Under the pieces are notes generated by a model that saw nothing but the letters and a program-made list of their open reading frames with translations, ran no database searches and had not been told where the DNA came from. Below are positions 9,708 to 21,700 of a stretch of 64,000 nucleotides of DNA, one piece after another. A program made the translations under genes and the position numbers. Origin of the DNA: Ditylenchus dipsaci (Eukaryota > Nematoda > Chromadorea > Rhabditida > Anguinidae); contig SADC01000146.1 in the NCBI GenBank assembly GCA_004194705.1, positions 248,001-312,000 of the forward strand, written 5' to 3'. The first letter of the stretch is position 1; every line of letters starts with the position of its first letter.

Positions 9708-12700
9708 ATGCCGATCCTTGCTGGTAAAAAAACTGGAAAACCGACAAAGCCAAGGCAGAAAGCTCCGAGAGAAAGCACTGAAGACAACAACGATGGGAGG
9801 CCAGATCCCCCGGAAGGATATGATGAGAATGGTCTGATTTTTGTATGCCGATTTCCTTATTCTAAATACATTAAATTTTAGAAGATCTACTAGAGATGGA
9901 AATTCCTCCTGCTCCAGAACAATTGATGGACGCTGATGGTACCGGTGGAGAAAGGCTGATGATCTCTCATATTGTAGTGGAAAATTTCAAATCTTATTTT
10001 GGTCGTCAGATCATTGGGCCATTTCACAAAGTCTGGTCTATTATCTCTTTCATGAAAAAACTTTTCGAATTTTTTTTTAGAATTTCACAGCAATTATCGG
10101 GCCCAATGGAAGTGGTAAAAGCAATGTTATCGACTCACTTCTTTTTGTGTTTGGATATCGTGCTTCAAAATTCGATCCAAAAAACTCAGTGTGCTTATTC
10201 ATTCTTCTTCTGGTCGTGATAATATTCCAAGTTGCACTGTGTCTGTTCATTTTCAAAAGATAACTGACAAGGTAAAATTGTTTTGCTAAGTTTCGTCGAT
10301 ATAAAATCGTTTTATTTAGGGAAGAGATAATTGGGAAATTACTGCAGGCAGCCAGTTTTTTGTCTCAAGAACTGCTTTCCGTGACAACTCCAGTCGCTAC
10401 ACTTTGAATGGGAGGCCAGCTAATTTCAAGGACATTTCTCTGACACTGCGCCAAGCTGGTATCGACCTTGTGCATAATCGGTTCTTGATCTTGCAAGTTT
10501 GTGTTAAATTTTGTGATTCTCGTGCAAACAAGATCGATAAACATTGTTTTTAGGGAGAGGTGGAGCAGATCTCTTTGATGAAGCCCAAAGCTGAAAATGA
10601 GAATGAGGAAGGGATGCTTGAATACCTAGAAGATATTATTGGCTCCAGTCGTTTCAAGCTGCCTATTGACAAACTTCTTTACAAACTGGACGGAATTCAA
10701 GAGCAAAGAGCAGCTCAGCTTTTAAGACTCAAGTATGCTGAGAAAGAACGTGTGTCTTTGGTTGAGCCTGTGAAAGAGTTGATTGCCTTTCTTCGGCTAG
10801 AAACTGCTTCTAGCTTGATCAAGAACAAAATATTTTGCTGCAAAAAGTAATTTTGTTGCTCATCGCCTTACCTTGTTAATATACTCATATTTAGGTTTAA
10901 AATATCTCAGAGACTGACTGAACTTGAAGAAGGACAGGAACAGTGTTTGGAAAAATTATCGGCTGGAAAATCACAACTAAAAGAGCAGAGTGAGCAAAGC
11001 AAGATACTTAATTATGAAAAAAGAGAGATGGAGAAGTAACAAATTTTTTGGTTTGGTGCTGGCATTTACCCGATCTATTTCCAGGCAACTCGATAAGTTT
11101 CAGCAAGATTCGTCAAGGTACAGGCCGAACTTGGTGCTGAAAAGCAAAATGCTACAAAAATTAGGAATGACATTGATCGACTCATGAAGCGTGAAAAGAA
11201 AATACGCGACGATATTGTAAAGAAAGAGAAGCAGGTATGTGTAAATTGAGCACAGGTGTGTCAAGATATCCAACTGCTCTTAAAATGTCAGAGCTTTCAT
11301 ATTCGGGAGAGTTCTGAAATGGTAAAAACAAATTGACTTTGATTTGGGAAATATTTTTTCAGTTATGATCACAGTTTATTAGTTATCCTTCTGCGGTTCG
11401 GTACGTGACAATTCATCGTTAGGGACAATTCATCGTCCCTCATTAAAAAGGGATGATTCGTCGTCCCTGGTTGAAAACGGTGAATTCATTCTTCCTAAAA
11501 AAAAAGACAATTCATCAGGTCAATTCGTCGACATTCTCGGTAGGAGCCGCAGCTTGAATACCTTACCTCACAAAACTCCCAATTTGCATATTTCCACTCG
11601 CATAAAACCGAACTCTAATATTCTGACTTATTATCCTCCTGTTGTTTTTCAACTTAACCTTAGGGTAGGCCAGCGTACGAGGAATAATTCAAACATTTTT
11701 TCCTTACTTTTGATCTAAATTAATTTAATATCGATAGAGGTGCTCGTAGGGTTGACCAATGGGTAAATACCCGGTATTTACCGTTATTCCCGGTATTTAC
11801 CATATTCAATAGACGTTATCCATGTGGAGTTACCGAGGAGGTAGTACTCAGAAGGTGGTACCCAGTATGAGTAGCTAGGTGAATGTATCCAGGTGGAGGT
11901 AACCAGGATCTGGTACACTGAAGGTGTTACCCAGGTAGGGGTTCGCAGGAGTCTGTATCCAGGTAAATATGATTAAGAGGTGGTAAGTTACCACCTCTTA
12001 CCACTGGTAACCAGGGTGAAGTACCAGAGGGACATTCAGGTGGTGGTACCTAGGCGACATCCAGGTAGGGGCACTCAAGATGTGGTACCCAGTTGAAGAG
12101 TACACAGGGCGGCCTTTTGCCTTAGCTTTTATAGTTACCAATGATAAGTTTTATATAAGGATTAGGAAAAAGGCATTAACACAGGGCTCGGAAACGTCCT
12201 TTATTTACAGATTTGTCCTTTATTTGAGACCCGAAATCTTTTGAATTTTTAAGATTTTGACCTAAAATCTTTATTTTCGTTCATCAAAAATCAATAAGCA
12301 CTGGATAAAATGGAACTTTTTGACCAAATGTGCTTTATTTTACCAAAATGTCCTTTGATTTCCAAACCCAGCATTAACACTTTCCAAGCCTAAAATTTGG
12401 GTAACACTATAGAATCACCCCCCCAGCTGGCGAAAAATTTACTTTTCCTGAAGGGAAAGGACCCGTCTCATATTGTTTCTCGTGCTCTGAATAGGCACGG
12501 AAAGACTTTGGTTTCCGAAAAATCGAATTTTTTTTTCGATTTGCCTTGGTCCCCCAAGGTAAAAAATTTAGGAAAATTCAAAAAAAAACATTTTTTTGAA
12601 TTCCCGCCAAAACATTTTTAAAGGGATTTAGGGCTCTATTGGGAGGGGAAGGGAATAAAGGGGCCACTTTCATGGAAAAATTATTAAAAAAGTGAATTCT

Positions 12701-15700
12701 GGACTATTTCGGATGTCCTGCCATGTTTTTCAACTGGGCCGTGGCAAAAAGAGACTCTATATGCATTTTATGGTCAAGAGTACTTCTCGGAATCGTGTCT
12801 AAGGTAAGTGAGTGCGCGCATCTCTAACTCTCAAGCCCCCTGCGCACCCTTCGGGGGCGCAGGGGGCTTGGAGTTGAGATGCGCACACCCACATACCTCA
12901 GACACAAATCACTCGAAAGTGACTCTGGGTGCATGAAAAAGCATGCATATCAGAGTTTATTTATGCGGTAGGCCCCAGTATTCAAAACTATGTTCAACAT
13001 CTTCTTGTTAATGGGCTCTGCGGGATTAGTGGCCCTCTTTTGCACCTTCCTCCCAATACAGCCCTAATTCCCTTAAAAAATGTTTTGGCGGGAATTCAAA
13101 AAAATATTTTTTTTGAATTTTCTTAAATTTTTTACCTTGGGGAGCAAGGCAAATCGAAATTTTTTTTCGATTTTTTGGAAACCAAAGTGTTTCCGTGCCT
13201 ATTCAGAGCACGAGAATCAAAATAGGACGGTCCTTTCCCCTTCAGGAAAAGTAAATTTTCCGCTAGCTGGGGGGGGGGGGGTCATTCTATAGTATAGCCA
13301 AAATTTGTAAAAAAGGCGATGAATCGTCCATTTTATACGAGTGACGATGAATCGTCCCTTTTATATAGTGACGATGAATTGTCCGTGTCCGTCTGCGGTT
13401 TATGTCGTGGTGTGTGGATGTCCTCTTAACCCATTTTGGCAGAATTTTCCAAAAAATATTTATTTTTACTGGTTTGGGCCCCTACTCGATTTCAATGAGT
13501 GGGGCGCAGTTGACGTCACACCAATTTTTAAGCTGAACTTATGTTTCACAAAATAGAATTAAAAAATTGGACAATAGTTTTTTTGGCGCAAAAATACTTT
13601 TTTTGGCGCAAATATACTTTTTTTGGCGCAAATTTTTGTTTTGCGTAATTAGATTGAAAATTTTCGACTTTTTGAAAGTTCTAAAAGTTCTAACATCGTC
13701 ATGTAGCCACGCTCTTCTAGTTTCTAATGAGGTATCATTTATTGTATCATCTTCATAAATGTAATACAAAAAGGTAAAAGTATGAACAAAATCAGAACAA
13801 CAATTTGGTTCATACTTTTACCTTTTTGTATTACATATTATCAATCTGATGCAATGAATGAAAACAAAAATTTGCGCCAAAAAAGTGGATTTGCGCCAAA
13901 AAAAAAGTATTTTTGAGCCTAAAAAAAAGTATTGTCCGGAAAAAAAGTTCACATAGCTTTTACTATTTTTTTAGAAAAATGCAAAAGTTTCCACAAAGTC
14001 AAAAAGTTTTTAGTAGGGTCGCACGGTTCCGGTTTTTTTGAGATCGGTCGGTTTTTAAAACCGGTTTTTTTCAAAGCTGGTTTTCGGTTCCAGTTTTTTC
14101 AAAAAATTTCGGTTGGTTAACCGAACCGTACCCGGTTTTCGGTTTATTTTTGACGTAAAAAACCGGTTTTCCCGGTTTTTCGGAATCCGGTTTTCGGTTT
14201 CCGTTTATTGGCCGAAAACCCCGGTATTCGGTTAACCGACCGGGTCGGTTAACAGACCGCGCGCGACCCTAGTTTTTAGTATCCAAAAATTACTCACTTT
14301 TCGAACTTTCGTAAAACCAAACTTCAATTTTAAAATATGACATTTCAACTAACGGTACCTTATTTCGCAGCTTATTTCTTGCAGTTTCAGAACAAAATCT
14401 TCTACATATGTTTAGTCGATAATTGTGACCTAAAACTGCACCATCACGCAACAGATTATTCTCAAAAATACAAAGTTTTGTTTTTCTTCAAACCTTAGGA
14501 TATCATATTTAAAATTTCAATTTGCAACTAACTTAGCATTTTTCATGAGTCTGCACTGAATGAAATTAACTTTAAAATTATATAAAAAACTTCAGCAGAA
14601 CAAGTTCGTTGTAGCCCCAAAAATTGCAATTTTCAAGATAAGAATAAAAAACAAGAATAAGTCATAAACTTGATGTGTCCTTGTTTCCTCTGTAAATTTT
14701 TTGGTCAGAAATTTAATTTATTTATTTTTTGGATCACAATTAAGCAAATTTAGTCTCAGTTATCAGCTTGAACATTGATTGTGGTCCCAAAACTAAAAAT
14801 TTTGAAAAACAGATGAAAATAAGCTCAGAACAGCGTCTTCAAGCAAGAGTTTTTTGAAAACTTTGAAAAAAAACAGGCAGGACCAAAGCAATTTTTGGTA
14901 CCAATTTGGTACCGGTGCGCATCAATGGGTTAAAGGAAAGGCGCGAATCGCCGGGAAGCCAACAAACTTTTTTATATTTGCCATAAAAATGAAGAATTTC
15001 TTTTCCAAGTCCTATTCTATATTGTTTACAAATCCTCCTGTGGAAAAATATTGTGACAAAAAAAGTCGGTTGACTTTCAAACGTTACTATGATCGAGCGC
15101 GGAACAATAGTTGATGAGATTCGCAAACTATATAAATAAAATAAAAAGTGTGGTGATTTTTTGCAGATCACGGACCTGAAGGACGTCCCAGAAAAGGCAG
15201 AAGCTAAAATTGAAGGACTCAAAGAAGCATTGCAGGAAGCGGAAGACCAAATAAAGGAAAATTCTACTTTAATTGAGCAAAAGTTAAACGAGATTGAAGA
15301 AAAGACTAGCTCCTTGAAAGATAAACGAAAGACGCTTGATGCAGAGCTGGCCAAGCACAGCGTTGTTGAAGATGAAATAAACAGCAAGGTTTTTAGTTTC
15401 TTTCATTTTCAATTCAAAAAATTATTAGCAATACCTTAAGCTTTCCTTGGCGCAAGAGGAGCTAGGCTTTCTCCAAGCAGATGAGGACATGCAGCACAAA
15501 GTACTCGCAGAGTTGAATGAAAAGTTGGCTGACTTGAAACAAAACCTTTCTGACCGCACAAGGTAACTTTGCAGAAATGCTGTGATGATTCATGCCGAAA
15601 TATTTATAGGGAATGCAACGAAACCCATGAATTGGCTCCTAAACTAGTTTATGAAAAGGCAAAACTGGAAGCAGAGTGTGCTTCTTTGCGAAAAAAAGAG

Positions 15701-18700
15701 GCGGCTATAGTGGATCAAATTCGTGAAATCCAAGCTGAATTGGAAGAGTCAAAACAGTCTGCTGAGGAATTCCGAAGTTCCAATCATCTTCTTCAAGCTT
15801 TGATGCAGCAAAAGCAGCAAGGTCACATCCTGAATATATGGGCGACTAGTAAGATTTTGGATGAATGACAAAAAATAAAACTTGTGGTACTTGTGCCATC
15901 GGGACCACCATCCAAAATTGTTTAAAAATGACTAAAAAGACGTATTAACCCAGTTTTTTCTGCTCAATACGATACGAGAAATATTTTCAAACAGTTTCTG
16001 ATTTAAAAATTTATACTTTTCTCAAAAAATTTTTGGCTTCAAGTCGTCAATATGACATGGTTTTTTAGGGTATCTCAAGGTCATTTTTCGGCTATTTGTC
16101 ATATTAGGCATAATTTAGGTTTAGGCAAGGGTAGGCCACCGCATTGTAGGATGGACTCAAAAATATATTGATATTTCCCTAACTAAAAAGGAATAAAAAC
16201 AAATTTGAGCTGCCCTACCTTGCCTGAGCATAAAACACGAAATTTAGTCAAAAATACTTCAAAAGACCATTTAACATTGATGACTAAAAGTCAAAATTTT
16301 TTGAGAAAAGTATAAATTTTAAATTAGAAACGGTTTAGAAATGTTTCAGAAAAACTATTCTAAGAGATTTCTTTCAGTCACTTTTCGAAAATTTTGGGTG
16401 GGGGCCAACGGCAGAAGTACCAAACTTGGTTTTATTCAGGGTGACTTGGGCGCCATTGACGCTCAGTATGATGTTGCAATTTCAACAACCTGCGGTTCAT
16501 TAGATAACATCGTGGTGGACACGTAATTCATCCTATCGTCTCAAATATTTTCAAATAGTAACTTTAAGCGTCAACACTGCTCAGCAATGCATCGAATTTC
16601 TGAAGCGAGAAAGGATGGGAACTGCAACTTTCGTCGCCCTGGACAAGCAACAGAAATTTATTCCAAATATGATGAATATTCCGCAAACGTATGCTCGCTA
16701 ATGTAAATCTGTAAAATGAAGATAATATACGATAATATTTTCAGACCGGAGAATGTGCCACGTCTATTTGATCTCATCAGGGTAGTTGATAGAGAAGTTT
16801 TGCCTGCATTTTACTTTGCTCTTAATGAAACTCTCATTGCTGATGATATTGTTGCGTAAGTTTTTGAAAACCAGCAAGCATAAAATCATTCTATGCAATT
16901 AATTTTTTTAGTGCTACCCGAATTTCTATGGCAGGAGGCAGAAGATGGCGAACAGTTACTTTAAAAGGGGAAGTTGTAGAAGTGTCAGGAGCTATGACTG
17001 GAGGTGGCAATTCTCAAAGAAGGTTTAGCTTATTACCTCCTCTTAACTTTTATCGTATCCTATTTTCATTTCAGGGGTAAAATAGGCCAAAGTGTTAGAG
17101 TGGATACTAGCAAGTCTGCCAGCGATTCAGCAAGAGATCTGTCGAAACTCAACCAACAATTAAAAGAACTAGAAACGAAATTGCTTGAAGTGCGTCAGAA
17201 GTTAGCAAAGGCGGATGATGAATTTCGTCACAAAAAGGACGAGTTGAGCCGAATCAACAAACTGTCTAGCAATTCAAAGGCCGATGTGAAGGTTGATGTT
17301 TTTGTACTAATTTTTAAATGCCCGCAAACACCTTTCTTAGAACTTGGAGAAAAGCATCACTCACATCCAGCAACAAGTGACTGCTCAAACGGAAAAAAGG
17401 AGGAGATCAATTGTAGACCCTATCATTTTGGAAAAGGCACAAAATAAGGTGAAATCGTTGAAGAAAGGTAAATTTTTCCTATTCACTTTATTTGCTTTTT
17501 TTATTTTAAGAAAGCGACGAAATTTGCCAAGTGACTGAAGCACTGAGACTACAGTTCATTTCGATGTCTGACAAGATTGACACCATTGAGAAGCAAATTC
17601 TAGGAGCTGAAAAAACTAAGCTACGGTAGGTTCTTGAAAACCAAATTTGAAGCTTAAAGAGTTAAAATAAACGACGCTACTGTCATATACCCCCCCCCAT
17701 TCCCCAAAAAAGCTACTGTAATATACCCCCCCCCAATAATTTTTCAGGCACCCCAAAAACCATAATTTTTTTTGGAAAAATTATGAAAAATTATAACGTG
17801 TTGTCCCTGAGCCTAATGCCTAAGGCCCAAAGCCTAAGGGCTAAGCCTAATTCTAAGCTAAAAATTATTGGGGGGTATATTACAGGAGGGCTTTTTGGGG
17901 GGAGGGGGGCAATATTACAGTAGTGCCAAATAACCGTGTTTTCAGTGAAGCAGAAGAGAAGAAGAAGGATGCTGAAAAATCTATTGCCAATGAAAAGTCT
18001 GTTGTGGCTTCCAACAAGAGAAATTTGGCTAAGGCACAGAAATGTATGGCAGATTTAGAAGCAGACTTGGAGCAAACGGCAAAGAGTATTCAGCTGGAGC
18101 AGTCAAAACTATGTTTATCAGAAACCAACATTGAAGAAATGGAGACACTTGTCACTCAGCACTCGGTGGAAATCAAAAAGGCAGAAGATTCTTTCAAGGA
18201 GGCTATGGCAAAAGGGAAAGAGCTCAATGCAGAAGAGCTAGAACTGCAAGCTCGGATCAATGAGTTGAATGAGAAACGTCAAGCGGTAGAATGCAAGATC
18301 AAAGAGCTAAACAGCAAGTTAGCCGTCATTGATAAGCAGGTTATTGTTTCAACTTTTTTTCGTCTCTCCAGTGAATACCAAATCCAAATTGATATCAAAC
18401 TTCAAAATAGATTATAGAAAAAAATTGTAAATAGTAAAAATTTATTTTAAAATTTGGATTGGGGTAAAACCACCTGAAATATTTGTATGATTTTTTTCTC
18501 TCACATGTTATCATGAAATATATTTAGGCGGTTTTTTCTCCCCACTCTTTATAAGACCTTGTAGAATGCAATTGTGGTCAATAGTTCTCACTTACCTTAG
18601 TTTCTGTTTCAGATTTCCAAGTTGCCTTTCTACAGCATAAAGGATCTCGATGGCATGCCTGATGAGGTCAAAAATACCAACAATGACAAACTTTTAAACA

Positions 18701-21700
18701 GCATTCTTTCTGAGGAGGTTTCTACCGACTCAATAGAACATGAAGATGCAGAAGTAAGCATATTATTTGATGATTATTCATCAAAAAATGGCTTTCAGCA
18801 GCGGTCTTTTAATTCATCTAACGTGCTGGCCAACGAAGCTGATGTGGCTGAAGAAAACCTGGCTGCTACGGCCATTAGCGTCGAGCCAAAAACATCAGCA
18901 GTAGGTCTAGAAAAACTTCCAAGGTACAAGGGTGAGGTCATCAGCCAATTTGACGTGAGCAATCATTTGTCGTGGATTTAAAAAGGTAATAAATCGTCGC
19001 TTTAGAATGAAACTTTGGAGAAACAGCTCAATAAGTTGGATGAGCTGCGATCTCGATCAGCTAACAAGGATGCGTGTAGCATGGGAGTTCTAAATGATTA
19101 CAATGATAGGGTCAGTTAATCACCCTGTTAAAGGAAGGGTGAAAGCTGTCAAGGAGATAGTCTCGACACGAAAGGATTAAACCAAGTTTTTTGTTTTTCA
19201 AATGTGGTTTTAGAGCCATATTTTGTCGACAACTTGGTGTTGCAATGTCAAGCAAACTTGTGCAGAATTAAAAGTTGAATGAGCATCATCTATAACAGCA
19301 TTTCTAAAGTCTTACAAAAATGCCCTAAAAATCGAAATGTAATGAGAAACGAATCAGCCTCTTTTCAGTGGATTTTTTTCATTTTACATTGCCGTTTTAG
19401 GGCACTTTTTCAAGGAATTTCGAAATTCTGATATTGATGATGCTAATCCAACTTTTAATTTTGCACAAGTTTGTCCGACATTGCAACACTGAGTTGTCGA
19501 CAAAATATGGCTCTGAAACCACATTTGAAAGCAAAAAACCTGGTATAATTCTTTCGTGTCGAGACCATCTCCTTAACAGCTTTCACCCTCTCTTTAAAAC
19601 ACACAATCTGTAAGAATTGCTATGACAGTTGGCCATGACGGAAAAAATGAATTTTTTAAATTTAGTTTAAATTATTTATTTTAATTTAAATTTGTGAAAA
19701 ATATTTTGACTTAAAACTTTTTTCGCCAAACAGCCTCCTGATTATGACATCATATTCGTGTTCAGCGTGGTCAATTTCCATGTAAAACTACCTTGAAATG
19801 AAATATTCACTTTCAAATTTCAAATTCCGCTCAAGACAATAAATATTTCACTGGAATTTTCGCGTTTGTTTGAATATCTTTTGTCTTGAGGGGAATTTAA
19901 AATTTAACAGTAAATATTTTATGTCAACACCATTGACTCAACGGTAGTTTTACATGCAAATCGACCACGGTGAACATGAATCCGCTGTCAGAATGAAGGG
20001 GTTGTCTAGCAAAAAAAAATTTTATGTCAAAATATTTTTCGACTTTTCACGAAGCATTTTAAAAAAGGCTGTAACTAATTTCACCCGTCAAATTACTGAT
20101 TTACCCAGTCAATTATTTTTTACCTCGTCAAATTTGAATTTTGAGCAAAATACTGATTTACCCGTCAAATTACTGATTTACCCGTCAAATTTGAATTTAC
20201 CCGACAAATTTGAATTTTTCGGTGTGATACTGCAGTAAATTTTGCGGGAACCCGAATTTTATAGTCAAAAATGACTTGGATCGCCCAGAATTCCACCCCG
20301 GAGTGGCCAGAAGCCCCTGAAAGTTGGCTTTTTGTGGGTTTACTAAAGGGGGGTGGACTTTTTGCGAAAAAGCGATTGGGCGGATCAGAATTCCAGTCCG
20401 ACGGGCTTAATCGCTCAGAATTTCACCCTGAACCATTCTCAACCATCTTAAACCGCCCTAAGCACTGATTTGGGGTAGTTAGATACTGGTCTGGAGCAGT
20501 TTGGGATGGTTTAGGGCGGTTTAAGACGGTTGAGAATGGTTCAGGGTGAAATTCTGAGCGATTCAGCCGATCGGACTGGAATTCTGATCTGCCCAATCAA
20601 ATTTTCGCAAAAAGTTTACTCCCCCTTTAGTAAACCCCCGAAAAACTAATTTTCAGGGGCTTCTGGCCACTCTGGGGTGGGATTTTGAGCGATCCAAGTC
20701 ATTTTTGACTATGAAATTCGAATTCCCGCAAAATTTACTGCAGTATTTCACCGAAAATTCAAATTTGACGGGTAAATCAGTATTTTGCTCAAAATTCAAA
20801 TTTGACGGGGTAAAAAAATAATTTGACGGGGTAAAACAATTTGAGCCTTTTTAAAAAATGCATTTTTTAAAACAAGAGTCTTGCGAAAAAGTTTCATTTT
20901 AAGCCTGTCTTGTATCGCAAGAACAGCGCCTCAAAATGGAAAACAACAGAAGCCTTTATTAGGCAATTCTACATAAGATAGTATGGATTGTTTTTAATTT
21001 TATATAATTTGAATTTGTAGGACATCTAGGTGGATATCCATCTAGCCAGGTGGTACCCACCCCGGGTTTTGGGTTTTGGTGACCGAATTCACGATTTCGG
21101 TCCTGTTAAAAAAAATTTACCACAAGATCTTGCTTATGATAGCATGGTTTGTTATAAATCTTTTAAAAAAGTTGATTTTTCAGGCCATCCAGGGGGATAT
21201 CCACCTGACCAGGAAGTATCCACCCGAGTTATTCGGGGTTTTCGTAGGTAAAATATTAATTGTGATCATCACAAACTCAATTCCCCGCAAACTTTTAACT
21301 TAACTTGTGAGGTTTTGTTTTTTGTTAAGAAGTTTTTATTTTTCAGGTTCGGGTTCGCTTTGGGAGTATTTAGGGCGGTTTGAGGGTATTTGGGGTGGTT
21401 TGGGATGGTTAGGTGGTTTCAACACAATCCGAAAAATTTTCAAAAATCTAAAAAAAAATGCTGTGATCCACCCTGTTGTTTGAAAAAAGTTTCAAATTCG
21501 GGAAGCGTTTCATCGAAAATGAAAAAAGTTTCAGATTAACAAATATACAGTAAATAAAGTACCCGAAAACTCACTACCGTATTTCATCTAAAAACCCACC
21601 GGTAGGTTTATTTCTCGACTTACTTCTAGCGGGTGGTTTAATAGAGGGGGTTGCTTTAATGGAGGGGTGGGTCTATTAGAGGAAATACGGTAACTCAAAA

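Larger units (their letters stand above)
11399..13391. mobile_element. MULE-like element with 9-bp TSD in SMC4 intron 7
   Basis: The inverted ends carry several copies of GACAATTCATCGTCCC (left 11410-11520, right 13315-13385). They are flanked by identical 9-bp repeats TCTGCGGTT at 11390-11398 and 13392-13400, as expected of Mutator-like elements. No transposase remains. The interior is filled with a minisatellite and a nested foldback. It accounts for half of the 3.9-kb intron. Confidence 0.7.

Noticed and set aside
11810..12110. Possible CRISPR-like direct repeats
   Set aside because: Units are degenerate, without constant repeats and unique spacers; it is a minisatellite in an intron.
14839..15387. 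Minus-strand frame of 182 codons
   Set aside because: It is the shadow of SMC4 exon 8 plus intron sequence.
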